From Symbiodinium natans (Eukaryota; Sar; Dinophyceae; Suessiales; Symbiodiniaceae): DNA of 64,000 nt. Positions within the stretch are counted from its first letter, which is position 1; the number at the start of each line of letters is the position of its first letter. Below, one piece after another: positions 47,816-58,174 of this stretch. Location of the stretch: positions 171,763 to 235,762 of the forward strand of contig CAJNDS010000028.1 of assembly GCA_905221605.1 (NCBI GenBank), in the 5' to 3' direction. The position numbers and the translations under genes were made by a program. The notes under the pieces were generated by a model, which was not told the origin of the DNA, ran no database searches, and was given only the letters and a program-made list of their open reading frames with translations.

Positions 47816-48230
47816 GGAACCGTGCGATGGTGGGGGTGCGTTTGGGGGGCGGGGGGTGGGCAAGGGGCCCATGTTTTCGTGTCAGAAACTAGTCGAGTTT
47901 TTTTTTTTTGTGGTGTTTGCTTGCCACTTACAACTTACAACCTAGGCATGGGCGCGCGCGCGCCAGGATCTTTCACGAAGAGACACCGCCTGTGTATGTT
48001 TCGGAAAAGTTGAGGAGGGTGTTTTCAATCCTACGGCGCATGGATCTTGCTTCAGGGGCACTGCGTTCTTCCATGATTTTTTTCAACTCCGATGAAAACT
48101 TCTACCCGTGACCGACGCTTCATGGACGTGTCCAGAAGTTTTTGTCGCTCTAGAAGGAGCTAGGCTACACCTGGTTGCACAATAGCGCGGCCCACAATTT
48201 CTTGTATATGACACTGACTTCCTCAGCGCC

Positions 48231-48560
48231 AGCCGAGGCCATGTTTCTTACGACCAATCCCGACTTACGATGCCTCAAAACCAGACATGACCCTCCCCAG
48301 GCCCCAACCCAGATGTGTTTTTCTACTAGGTTTGCTTCGCAAAACGCAAGCCGAGACCATATTTTTAAAGACCAATCCCGACTTCGGACGCCTCAAGACC
48401 AAACATGACCCTCCCCAGGCCCCAACCCAGATGTATTTTTTCTACTAGGTTTGCTTCGCAAAACGCAAGCCGAGACCATATTTTTAAAGACCAATCCCGA
48501 CTTCGGACGCCTCAAGACCAAACATGACCCTTCCCAGACCCCAACCCATATATGATTTTC
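48231..48560. repeat. 118-119 bp tandem triplication
   Basis: Three consecutive copies start at 48231, 48349 and 48468, each beginning AGCCGAGRCCAT and containing GACCAATCCCGACTT and CATGACCCT. Copies 2 and 3 are nearly identical, copy 1 is more diverged, and the third is cut at its end. It lies just beyond the 3' end of the decarboxylase. Confidence 0.9.
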
Positions 48561-48617
48561 CATGAAAACCCAAAAGATATGTTAAGCATTATATGGATTA
48601 TTCAACCTATGAAAGTC

Positions 48618-50372
48618 TCAATGGCGCAGCGGGTCACTCATCTCACGGAAGAAGCTGGGGATGTCCATCTTGTCCAGCCTTGCATTCACCACGTGCAAGC
48701 CCTTACCGAACTCGTAAGCTGCTAGGGCCTCAGTGAACTGAGACTCCGTGAGCACGTCGATGCCGTTTGAACCTGGCCTGCCACCCAGTGCCTCAGGCAG
48801 CAAGTGATAGTTCCACACTTGAATGTCGTTGTAGGAGTCGTCCCGCTCCGGATGGATGGCACGCTCGGCCGTATACCCTGCATTGTTCAGGATTATGAGG
48901 AGGAAGTTGAGATTGTGTCGCAGAACTGTGCCGAGCTCCATACCAGTCATTTGAAAGGATCCATCGCCCTCAAGGCAGACGATGCGACGCTCAGGTGCAG
49001 CAAAAGCCATGCCAACGGAAATTGGAAACACGCTCCCCAAGGACGCCCAGTTGGTGGGACCGGCCGTGGTGTTGCCCTTCTTCATGCGCATTCTGGACAA
49101 GTTGATGTAGCCGCCAGTGTTGCCTGTAACAATGTCGCCTTCCTGCACAAAGTGAGCGAGCTCAGGGTACATGAAGTCCACAGTGAGCGGCCGGTCCTCT
49201 GGACCTGCCCTGTGCTTCGTGTAAGTGAAAGGAAACGTGTCCTCCACCAGCTCTTCAGCACGTGGGGTGATCTTTTGTGCCAGGAGCGGCAACAGCTGCC
49301 GAAGGTAAACGCCATGCACCACTTCCCCCTGCAAGTTGACGGCATCATAGCCGAGCTCGATCATGCGGTCCTGATCTACCGCCCACGGACCCTGAGCAGC
49401 ATAGCACCGAACCATCCCTAAGCCGAAAACTCATCACCCTCTTATAAACCCTCCCAATTTATCCTCCTTGAAGTCGTGCGTAAGAAAGCCCAGATTGAAC
49501 TCTGTCCGCGGCATCCCGAGAGTCAAGAGGATGTCGGCACCTTCGGTGGCATCGCGCACCGCCTGCGCACAAATGCCTCCCTGATAGAAGCCAAGGCAGT
49601 TTGGGAGGTACTCTAGGTAGCCGGCCTTTTGGTCAAACGTAGTGGCGAATGGGAGCTTGGTGGCGCTCAACATGTCCTCCACAACCTGTTGCAGGCCCTC
49701 CCTGTCGATGAACACGCCAACCAACACACCCACCTTCCCCGCACTATTCACGACACGTGCAACTTGCTCCACGACTCTGTGAAGAGCTTGCTCGTCACTG
49801 CACGGCGGCTGGTAGTTCAAGCGATCTGGTACTTGGATTTGTGCCTTCTGCATGTCGAAGGGGATCTCAAGGTAGACTGGCCTCTTCTGGTCGAGGGCAA
49901 CCCGCAGCAGCCAGTCAACTGTTGGAATGGCCTCCTCTACTGCGTCAATGCGAGCTGCAGCAGCAGTGATGGGTGTGAATACGCGGATGGTAGCATCCAA
50001 GTCACTGCCGACAGCATGATGCAGAAGCAGCTTGTTGCCTTGGCGATATCTCGCTGTTTGAGGTGCCCCCGAAATCAGAAGCAGCGGGACATGAGCATCG
50101 TATGCCCCTGCCACGGCATTGACAGCGTTGAAGGCACCGGGTCCATAGGTCACGGCGGCAACCCCAAACCCTTTCACACGGCTGTACCCGTCTGCGAGGT
50201 AAGCAGCATTGAGCTCGTTGCAGGTGCCGATATGTTTGACCGGGCTTCCCTCTTTGATCAGCTCATCAAAAAAAGGCAGCACATAGTCTCCCGGGATTCC
50301 GAAGACATGCTGTACCCCCAGCTCCTGGATGCGAGAGATGAGGAATGCCGACACCGAAGTTTGCTGTGACAT
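48618..50372 (-). CDS. Thiamine-diphosphate 2-keto-acid decarboxylase (pyruvate/indolepyruvate decarboxylase type), interrupted
   Basis: Non-oxidative decarboxylation of a 2-keto acid (pyruvate to acetaldehyde or an aryl-pyruvate) with ThDP and Mg. ATG at 50372. The first frame (312 codons) has FGIPGDYVLPFFDEL, the ThDP-activating glutamate in CNELNAAYLADGYSR (E53) and the HH pair in LLLHHAVGS (118-119). The second frame (48618-49415, 265 codons) is in the same phase. It has GSVFPISVGMAFAA, the metal/ThDP motif EGDGSFQMTG...NN, and the catalytic glutamate in GYTAERAIHPE. Total length near 580 matches the family. Between them are two adjacent TGA codons (49436-49431) and five more codons. A 36-base intron bounded by GA and AG (G|GAGGGTTTATA...CGGCTTAG) would remove both stops and keep the frame. 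Otherwise the gene is nonsense-mutated. All catalytic residues are kept, and the rest has no introns. Specificity for pyruvate versus indolepyruvate is unclear. Confidence 0.85.
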
Positions 50373-50737
50373 CGTTGCGAGCTTGACGCAGGCAAAAATA
50401 GGGAGGGCGAGGGCTCGCTTGAGCCTGACTCTCTCGACCGTACATGGAGGAGCAATTGAGAAAGCAATGACATTGCACTACAGGTGCTTCGACGCAAAGG
50501 CAACCACAGGCAGTGGCAAATGCCTTTGTCAGCTGCCATGGTCAAAGGTGTCAAGCCAATGTCCTGCAAGTGCCATCGTTTCTTGGGGACTTTTAGGGTG
50601 TCTCGGTGTCATGATGACGTGAGCGCGCTGCAAAACCAGAGGCCAGGACTGAGACACTTCATTGAGGGTATCGTTCTTGGGGTTAGGAATCGTTTTCTCG
50701 ATCAAAACGATGATCTCTGGGGGCATCGCTGTTGGGG

Positions 50738-52130
50738 TTAGGCATCGCTTCCACGGCAAATTTGCTCACATGGCAATCTTACCAGGAAGACCGAGAACGG
50801 CAAACAAAATGCTCTGCTCAGTTGGTGTGGCCAGATGTCCGTCGCAGCATTCACGTCGGCAGCCCGGTGGATGAGTAGCTCAAGCATGTCGATACGTCCT
50901 GAAGCTGTGTAAAAGCCGACACAGGACTTCTTTGTCAACAATTCGGTTTTCACGGATGCTTTAACTCTCCATGCCCACTCTCCTGAAGCCGCAGCTAGCA
51001 TCAGCGCGGAAAGGCCGTATCCGGTTGCCCCATTGGCAGTAGCACCTGGGTGGCGAATAGTCTGTGAGATTCATTGCCCGCTGGAACTGGAATGCAGCGG
51101 CCAGGCGACCTTCATCAAGCAGCAAGCGCACGGCATCCAGGCGCTGCGCAGCTTTGGAGCTGTCCTCTTCCGATAGGGCACACGGTTTGCCATGAGGGCC
51201 GTCAAAACGGCAAACCACCCATGCACCTGCAGGCCAGCGCCGACTGCATACATCACCTTAGTAGGAAGCATCCACGCGTTGCCTCTGCAGCATCCGCAGA
51301 AGCAACCCTAAACCCTAAACCCTAAACCCTAAACCCTAAACCCTAAACCCTAAACCCTAAACCCTATAAACCACATGGTGCGACCGATGAGGCTGAGCCG
51401 ACACAGGACCAAGGCACCGACGCAAGTATGCCCCGCGCAGTTGCAGCTCATGACATCCGCCGCATGGGCCAGCAGAAGTCTGAGAACCTGCGGAAGCTGT
51501 GCATAAAATAGCTTAGGGTTTATAGGCTTCAGGGTTTCATGGTTTCTAGGGGTTATAGGCTTCAGGGTTTATGGTTTCTAGGGGGACTGTAGCTATAGGG
51601 TTTTTCTTGAACCTACAACAAGCACTGACGCGACTTCTGGCACCTGAACGCTGGCCGCCGAGGCTGCAAAGAGGATGGCGGAGCGCCCAGTGGAGTCCTG
51701 CGCCTGGACGTCGGCGGCGTCGGCCAGCAAGCTTCTTGCCAAGGCCAGGTCGCCACCTCAAGAAGGGAGGAGGGGCCCCAGAGAAACACCCGAGGATTCT
51801 TAAAATTAGGGCTGCGTTGGGGACACTTCGGCATATGTAGGAACTGTAATATATGTATATATATATATATATGCATATATACACACCATATATAGTTGTC
51901 TATTGGTGTGTATATATATATATATATATATCTGCAGATATATATATATATATATACTTATGTATATATGTGACTTCACCTTGGCCCCGCTGAGGTCCCA
52001 GCGTTCGCAGGCTGTCATGAGTGCTGTGCGACTGGCGGGAGCAATGCCCTCAGCAAGAACACTCGTAGGGACGTCAGGGGTGATTGGTAAAGCGGTCTTT
52101 GGCCGCATGATGCTTCGAAGCACATGCAAG
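50738..52130 (-). CDS. Ankyrin-repeat protein exons
   Basis: Several minus-strand segments carry ankyrin helices. 52130-51980: LHVLRSIMRPKT to SRTALMTACERWDLSGAK, ending at AAG|GTGAAG. 51756-51644: GDLALARSLLADAADVQAQD, then STGRSAILFAASAAS, ending CAG|GTGCC. 51487 to about 51425: VLRLLLAHAADVMSCNCAGH. About 51160-51060: QRLDAVRLLLDEGRLAAAFQ. About 51035-50985: ATGYGLSALMLAAASGE. About 50920-50855: ASGRIDMLELLIHRAADVNA. The spaced LLL..GADVN and TALM.A patterns are diagnostic for ankyrin repeats, which bind protein partners. Intervening introns hold a telomere-like array (51305-51366) and a TA microsatellite. The exons follow the J-domain exons on the same strand at short distance, so one J/ankyrin gene is likely but not proven. 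The 3' end at 50738 is the stop of the last open frame. Confidence 0.65.
51305..51366. repeat. Interstitial telomere repeat (CCCTAAA)8-9
   Basis: Nearly perfect CCCTAAA heptamers, ending in CCCTATAAACC. They lie between two ankyrin exons of the minus-strand gene, so they would be intronic. On the coding strand they read TTTAGGG. Confidence 0.95.
51848..51970. repeat. (TA)n microsatellite
   Basis: Two blocks of TATATA separated by GCATATATACACACCATATATAG, the second centred on a CTGCAG palindrome. It lies in the intron between ankyrin exons at 51.98 and 51.76 kb. Confidence 0.92.
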
Positions 52131-52221
52131 TGGCAAGCTTGGGCGCCTGCAGCTAGAGAGCATGTCCTGAACTCCGTCAGTTGATTCAGTGCAGGGACGA
52201 CAAGTCAGGGAAAGCGAAGCA

Positions 52222-52693
52222 TCTTCGTCTGTCCGTGTTCTGCTATCGACAATGGTCTCGTAAGCAGCCTGGATCTCCTGGGGTTTCTTCTGGACATCTG
52301 AGAGTCTTCCCACGCTTGCGTCATTCTGAGCCTGAAAGCGGACGGTTGCCGATCGTCTTTGCGTCTCATCCTGAACCTGGCAACATCCAGCACACGGTGA
52401 ACATGGGCAGGAGCCTGACTCAAGTTTCTTTGGGGGCAAACCCCACGTAATTAATACTAATCCCATTCACCGAGCCAGCGGCCTTGTCGGGATGATTCCT
52501 GTGTGCAACAGCTCGCGAACGTGCGCGCAACGCGCACACACACAGACAGAGACGCATTTATGTTTTCACAAGGGATTGCCTGCCCTCGTAGAGTGTCTTG
52601 CGATCACTGCAGTCGAGTGTCTTGAGGGCCAACGCCCTGTAGGCTTGCTTGACCTCCTCGTCGCTGCAGGAGCACTGTACTCCCAAGGTTGCC
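52222..52693 (-). CDS. J-domain (DnaJ/Hsp40) encoded by four micro-exons
   Basis: Four minus-strand segments join in phase into a complete J-domain, the Hsp70-activating module. E1 52693-52621: AEATLGVQCSCSDEEVKQAY, then RALALK (helices I-II). E2 52497-52471 (27 bases): NHPDKAAGS, with the invariant HPD loop. E3 52370-52332 (39 bases): DETQRRSATVRFQ (helix III start). E4 52277 to about 52222: EIQAAYETIVDSRTRTDEDA (helix III-IV). The E1/E2 junction needs a GA donor (CTCAA|GACACT ... CACACAG|GAATC), E2 ends at a GT donor and E3 at a GC donor. The acceptors of E2, E3 and E4 all end in AG. All donors follow dinoflagellate habits. It is probably the N-terminal part of the protein whose ankyrin repeats follow. 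The start codon upstream of E1 was not found. Confidence 0.8.
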
Positions 52694-52699
52694 TCAGCC

Positions 52700-53640
52700 G
52701 GCAAAGCGGCTCAGAATCAAAAGGGGGTTTCCGAAAATTTCTGGCTACCCTTTTTGGGGGAGTCCCTTCATACTTCGCGTATGATCGGGTATGAAAGAGG
52801 TACCCGTTCTTTGGAAATGCCCTGAACAAAATCGGTAATCGCGATGGTACGCGTAACTTACCAGGCAGGCGTTGCCCGAAGTTAGGGCGTTGCTAACGAG
52901 GGCCACATTGCAAGGGGCTTGTGACCTTGGCCAAGACACGTAGGCATCCGCCAGCGGCATAAAGACACTGGCCGCCACCAAGGCGACTCAACTGCCGGAT
53001 CCATGCCGCGTTCTCTCGCTGTCAGTCCCAACTACGGTCTCGTTGCTCTACCGGCTGAGTGTTTGCGGAGCTTAGAGACAGCTCTTGGCCATCGGCCATT
53101 CCACACATGCCACAGTCACAAGCAGCTGGAGTCGGAACAGGGCGGCAGATCCGACCGTTACTCAGAAAGAGACTGCAGCCCTCACATGCCTTGCCACTGC
53201 CGTGAGAGCAGGAGAAAGCGAAAGAACTGATGCGTCATTTTGTCAGGAAGGCGATGCTTTCCGCACTGGCCAGGTATGTCTAACATGAGTGGACAGGCGC
53301 AAAGGGCACCTGCAGCGGTTTTCGCGCCAGTCCCCCACGTCGGAGGATTGACTCACATCGTCGTGCCCGACTGAGGGGCCAATTGGCCCACTGCGTGCAC
53401 TGTGCATGGTTTTCTGGGTTGCTGTTGTCGAGGAACTAAAACGAAGTAGTTACCTTGATCAGGTATGATGGTGACTTTATTCGGGCATTTCCCAAAATCA
53501 GGAACCCCTTCATACACATGACCCGAACCGCCCCAATATTGCACCCGCATTTGGGACACCCCCATTTGAGTGCTTCATAGCAACCCAGTTTTGCAGCTGC
53601 TGTCACCTTGTGCCACTGCCTTGGAGGACTGGTCACATGA
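52700..53640. other. No recognisable gene
   Basis: A short perfect palindrome, CATACTTCGCGTATG, lies near 52770, followed by GAGGTACCCG. A minus-strand frame (53565-53353) with NKVTIIPDQGNYFVLVPRQQ is protein-like but unassigned. Upstream exons of the J-domain gene may lie here. Confidence 0.3.
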
Positions 53641-54233
53641 AACGAAGTTCGTGAGTGAGCCTAAACTCTAAACCCCAAGCGCCAGGGCTCCAGACACTCA
53701 TGGCTTTTGGCTTTGGACCTGACCGACACGCGTTTGTGGAAGGTTTCCGAAAACTTAGTGGCTTGGTTTAGGGGTCCTTATTCCGCGGAGACTCTGCCAT
53801 ATTTGGGAGGTACGAAGGCGCACCCGAGTTAGAGGATACTCCCGTGTGATCTGTTTGTCGAATGTCCTTCACACTCGACCCTAACAGCCCCAAAGCCGAA
53901 CCTGCCCTATATCCTAAAATATCCGAGGCCCGAAACTACCCGAATCAAGAAAACCTTAAACTACCCTAAGCACCCGACAAGACTCTAAATTCTAAACTGC
54001 CGAAGCACCCCAAACCTCAAAAAATCTAAACAACCTCAGCAACTTCGCAACTTGCCACCTAAACCCTAAGCCCCAAACATCCCCAAATCCGAAACCCGAA
54101 GCCCAAGGGCGCAAGCCGACCCAGGTCGCTCGCTCACCAACAGCTCGTAGGTCGGCAGAACCCACGATGGGCCCGTTCCATCCCCAACTTCTCGGTTCCT
54201 CAAAACCCCAAAACCCTAAACACCTAAACATAC
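53640..54233. repeat. Degenerate telomere-like sequence
   Basis: Scattered CCCTAAA, CCGAAAC and CCCCAAA derivatives in C-rich orientation, too diverged to count units. They lead up to a sharp switch into the perfect TTTAGGG array at 54234. Confidence 0.6.
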
Positions 54234-54319
54234 GGTTTAGGGTTTAGGGTTTAGGGTTTAGGGTTTAGGGTTTAGGGTTTAGGGTTTAGGGTTTAGGGTT
54301 TAGGGTTTAGGGTTTAGGG
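54234..54319. repeat. Interstitial telomere repeat (TTTAGGG)12
   Basis: Twelve essentially perfect heptamers in G-rich orientation on plus. The left flank is degenerate C-rich sequence, so the array begins at an orientation switch. Confidence 0.96.
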
Positions 54320-54407
54320 CACCTTAACCTCATTGCTGGGAGCACCTTATGGTCCGGCGGCGGATCGAGCAGGCTCGGAGGTTGCCTGGCAGCTGAGTCA
54401 ATGCTCT

Positions 54408-54556
54408 ATTAGTATTATTATTACTATTATTATTACGATTATTATTATTACTATTCTTATTATTATTATTCGAATTATTATTATTAGTATTATTATTATT
54501 ACTATTAGTATTATTATTACTATTATTAGTATTACTATTATTATTATTAGGAAGCG
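54408..54556. repeat. (ATT)n microsatellite
   Basis: ATT/TTA trinucleotides with regular AGT, ACT and CGA interruptions over about 150 bases. The poly-isoleucine and poly-asparagine frames are artefacts. Confidence 0.95.
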
Positions 54557-54850
54557 TTAGGAACCCTGCCAAGCGCATAAACCCCTTCAGCCCTAGAAAC
54601 CCCGCAAACCCAGTTAAGCCCTATGACCCCTCAGACCCTATAACCCCCAGAACCCTTACCCCTATAACCCTCAACTTAAGGGTTATAGGGGCTTTGGGGT
54701 TTACAGGGTTGATCATCGAGTTTCTAGGGGGGCTACCCGGTTTATAGGGCTTCTGGAGCCTGCAGAGCTTTGCAGGGTTTGAAAGACCTTAAGGTTGACA
54801 AGTTGACAACGTGATCGGATTTGGGGTTTAGGGGGCGAACTCTGCCGTCG

Positions 54851-54955
54851 CTTAGGGTCTAGGGTTTAGGGTTTAGGGTTTAGGGTCTAGGGTCTAGGGT
54901 CTAGGGTCTAGGGTCTAGGGTTTAGGGTTTAGGGTTTAGGGTTTAGGGTTTAGGG
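54851..54955. repeat. Interstitial telomere array with a TCTAGGG variant block
   Basis: Fifteen heptamers in G-rich orientation. A central block of five TCTAGGG variants is flanked by normal TTTAGGG units, showing local amplification of one variant. Confidence 0.95.
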
Positions 54956-54959
54956 CAAG

Positions 54960-55850
54960 AACTGGCACGGCGAGTCCTGACTACATCGGCCAGCACGATG
55001 CAGAAGGACACCTGGCACTCAGCAGGGCCCTTGCCGTTTAGGGTTTGTGGGTTTCGGCCCCATGAAGATCGACAGACCCCGAGTGGGGCCGAAATCTTAA
55101 GGGATAGGATTAGGGGATATAGACCCTCTGAATAAGGTCCCTTGTTAAGAGAGCCAGAAGAGGGTTAAGAAGGGGTTCCCTTTTAAGGGTCCCCCTTATC
55201 CCACCTAGGAAATCTCCCCCCAACGCAATGTGAGCTGGCAGCACCATCACCAGGGCGATGAGCAAGTTTAGAGACATCAGAAGCCAGCCACGCCTGTAGC
55301 TCAACCACGCTTCTCACGGTTTATGCAGAGGAGGTTGAATTCTACATCAGCGCCCGTTTAGTGGGGAGGTTTGTTTGAGGAAGAGCCTGGCAGAAAGTTG
55401 CCTATAACGGGTACCAGTACCATCTTGTGGAGCAGTCCCCTTCGCAGTTTGCTTGGCGAAGATGCCCTTGAGCTGCATGCGAAGAAGCGCTCTTTGCAGC
55501 ATAGGCACCCAGTTGTGGGCGGCTTGAGAAGCTGGATGACGAGGCTCTGCTGGCTTCGCCTTGGTCGATCTCCTGCCAACAGAAGTCGCGATGTGAAAAA
55601 CCGCACCTAACCCCCCACAAGCCCTCAACCTCAAACTAGGGTCACGTCTCTAAACATGTGATCCCTTCTGTCGTAGTATAAGGCGACCCTATGATGTAGG
55701 GTACCCAAAAAGGGAAGCCATAATTTAGAGAGCTGTCCATGTAAACACCCACAAAGCCCTGTCATTTCACTTCGAGGGGACGCAGCAAGCCTTCACGGCG
55801 CCTGCGGGCTGCTGCCTTGGGTGCTCCTAGCCGACGGCAGTCTATGATTG
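54960..55850. other. No recognisable gene; hairpin-like segments
   Basis: Between two telomere islands. A segment at about 55090-55200 contains GGTCCCTTGTTAAG and AAGGGGTTCCCTTTTAAGGGTCCCCC, which fold on themselves. Another at 55650-55740 contains CTCTAAA ... TTTAGAG arms around GTAGGGTACCCAAAAAGGG. Both resemble small hairpin elements. The ORFs at 55.35-55.63 kb are motif-free. Confidence 0.4.
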
Positions 55851-55851
55851 A

Positions 55852-55948
55852 TAGGGTTTAGGGTTTAGGGTTTAGGGTTTAGGGTTTAGGGTTTAGCGTT
55901 TAGGGTTTAGGGTTTAGGGTTTAGGGTTTAGGGTTTAGGGTTTAGGGC
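55852..55948. repeat. Interstitial telomere repeat (TTTAGGG)n
   Basis: About thirteen heptamers in G-rich orientation, with a single TTTAGCG variant. Confidence 0.96.
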
Positions 55949-56429
55949 TTGAGGCGTCTGGGGTGTGTGGGCTTCAAGAGGCTCACAGGGCTTAGGATGC
56001 ATGATACTTAGGGTTGAGGGATGTTGAGGACTCAAGGTGCAGGATTTAGGACTTGACTTAAGGCCTAATTAGGTTGAGCATTTTAGGGTTTAAGGCTTGA
56101 GGACCCAAAGTGGCAACTCTCCTTGGGCTTGTGGCGGAGATGGCGCCGGGCCTCGCAGCATTGGAGTATTTCCATTGGGCGGCGCTTTCTGTCCTGAGCC
56201 TGAAGCCCTTAGGCCCGCAAACTCTAAGCCCTCGGCCTCCCCCCAAAGGACCACCCCAAATACTCCCGGGCTTCTAAAGGTCTTAGATTCCTTGAGGGGA
56301 GGTCACAGTCCTGCTGGCAACTACTGCAACTGTAACTCTCAACCCTGTGACCTGAAACCCTAAATCTCCAAAAGCTTGCTAGAGCGAAAATCATAACCCT
56401 GATGAACCTTTTGGAGGGTTTGGGGTTTG

Positions 56430-57055
56430 GGGCAAAAGGCCCTAAACCCTCAACCCTGAACCCTGTAACCCTAATTCCTATTAACTCGGTAACCCAAAAC
56501 CCTAAACCCTAATAAACCCCAAACCATAAACCCTGCCCCCACACCCTGAACCCCCGAAACCCCTAAACCCTACAGCCGTAACCCCCTAAACCCCAAACAC
56601 CTAAACCCCGAAACCCGAAAGGCCCAAACCCAAACCATAAACCCAAACCCTAAAACCTAAACCACTAAAACCGAAAGTTCTAAACCCCCAAACCCCAAAC
56701 CTTAGACTCCAAAACCCTAAAGCCCAAAACCCTGAAACCTGAAACCCTAAACCCCAAACCCCAAACCCGAAACTCCAAAACCTCACGCCCAAAACCATGA
56801 AACCCCAAACCCCAAACTCTAAACCCGAAACCCCAAACCCCAAACCCTAAACCCCAAACCCCAAACCCTAAAACCCCCCCAAACCCTAAACCCCAAAAAC
56901 CCCAAACCCTAAACCCTAAACCCCAAACCCCAAACCCCAAACCCCAAACCCCAAACCCCAAACCCCAAACCCCAAACCCCAAACCCTAAACCCCAAACCC
57001 TAAACCCCAAACCCCAAACCCTAAACCCTAAACCCTGAACCCTAAACCCTGAAGT
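56430..57055. repeat. Degenerate telomere-like tract, CCCTAAA changing to CCCCAAA
   Basis: C-rich orientation. The left part is strongly diverged; from about 56740 to 57040 it becomes regular CCCCAAA with CCCTAAA interspersed, ending in several clean CCCTAAA units. The minus frame (GFGVWGLGFGVWG) is repeat-derived. Confidence 0.92.
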
Positions 57056-57136
57056 TCAAGCGGGCGATCCCAAGGCCTGGCGCGGCCGGCGGCGAGCTCT
57101 GGAGCTGCGCCTTCCCGGACAGCACTCAGAGTCGGG

Positions 57137-57333
57137 TTGGGGTTTAGGGTTTAGGGTTTAGGGTTTAGGGTTTAGGGTTTAGGGTTTAGGGTTTAGGGTT
57201 TAGGGTTTAGGGTTTAGGGTTTAGGGTTTAGCGTTTGGGGTTTAGGGTTTGGGGTTTAGGGTTTAGGGTTTAGGGTTTGGGGTTTGGGGTTTAGGGTTTG
57301 GGGTTTGGGTTTGGGGTTTAGAGTTTGGGGTTT
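57137..57333. repeat. Interstitial telomere repeat (TTTAGGG)n, inverted relative to the left tract
   Basis: About fifteen clean TTTAGGG units in G-rich orientation, then TTTGGGG/TTTAGGG mixtures. Together with 56430-57055 it forms a diverging pair (CCCTAAA ... TTTAGGG) around an 80-base unique segment. Confidence 0.95.
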
Positions 57334-57499
57334 ACCTGGTCCCGCTTGGGACGTCTGAACATGAGACCCACGAAAATTATCAGACGAGCAACCGAAAAGC
57401 ATGAAACCATAAACTCCCTCTAAACCCTGGAAAGCAGACGGCACCGCATTTTTTCAACAAATCGGACCGGGGTCAAGACATGGACATGCGAAACGGGAA

Positions 57500-58060
57500 C
57501 AGGTAGGGTTTAGGGTTGAGGGTTTGAGGGTTTGAGGGTTGAGGGTTGAGGGTTTGGGCTGGAGTTGAGGGTTGAGGGTCCCGACTTGAGGGCTTAAGGG
57601 TTAGGGCCCTTCTACTGTGCATTATGGGGCTTAAATCAAAAATTCCTCAAATCTTCAGGCTTCTACTGGATTCTGAGGGCTATCAGGGTTAGAAGAGTCT
57701 ATAGGTTTCAGGTAGGCTTGATACGTTTAGAGGCTTTGGTGTTGAGGTTAAACTCATTAGGGGGTGTGTGTAGGCCCCTCGGCTGCCCGACCGAGCCTCG
57801 TCACTCAGATTCGTGGCCGCGTCCATCGATACCGAGGGGGGCGCGGGTTCCACACTGCTTTCGACCTCAAAAACACATCCCTAAACCCTAAACCCTAAGC
57901 CCTAAACCCTAAACATGTCGCTGTCCATCCCGGCGGCGTCTGAGCGCTGCACCTCTGTCGACGGCCTCTCAGGAAGCTCCTGCACCAGGCTATCGACTTT
58001 TTCGCCCTGCAGGTTCTAGGGTTTAGGGATTAGGGCCTATTAGGGTTTAGGGTTTAGGGA
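57500..58060. repeat. Scattered short telomere-like motifs
   Basis: GGGTTGAGGGTTTGAGGG variants at about 57505-57600, a short CCCTAAA run at 57880-57915, and short TTTAGGG runs at 58018-58056, with unique sequence between. Confidence 0.75.
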
Positions 58061-58174
58061 TGTGCGCGCTCGGCACAGCTATAGGCAGCTCAAGCGACCT
58101 TTTGCTGGCAACCTTGATGCTAGCACCCTAACACTGATCCATCATCTTCGCAGGCACCTGTACATCGTGTAAAT

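Noticed and set aside
47254..47892. Gly/Leu/Ala- and Pro/Gln-rich frames of about 200 codons
   Set aside because: Entirely produced by the (GGGGCT)n array.
49629..50369. 246-codon plus-strand frame
   Set aside because: Antisense shadow of the decarboxylase; no motifs of its own.
56601..56982. GFGVWGLGF-type minus-strand frames
   Set aside because: Translation of the CCCCAAA/CCCTAAA tract.
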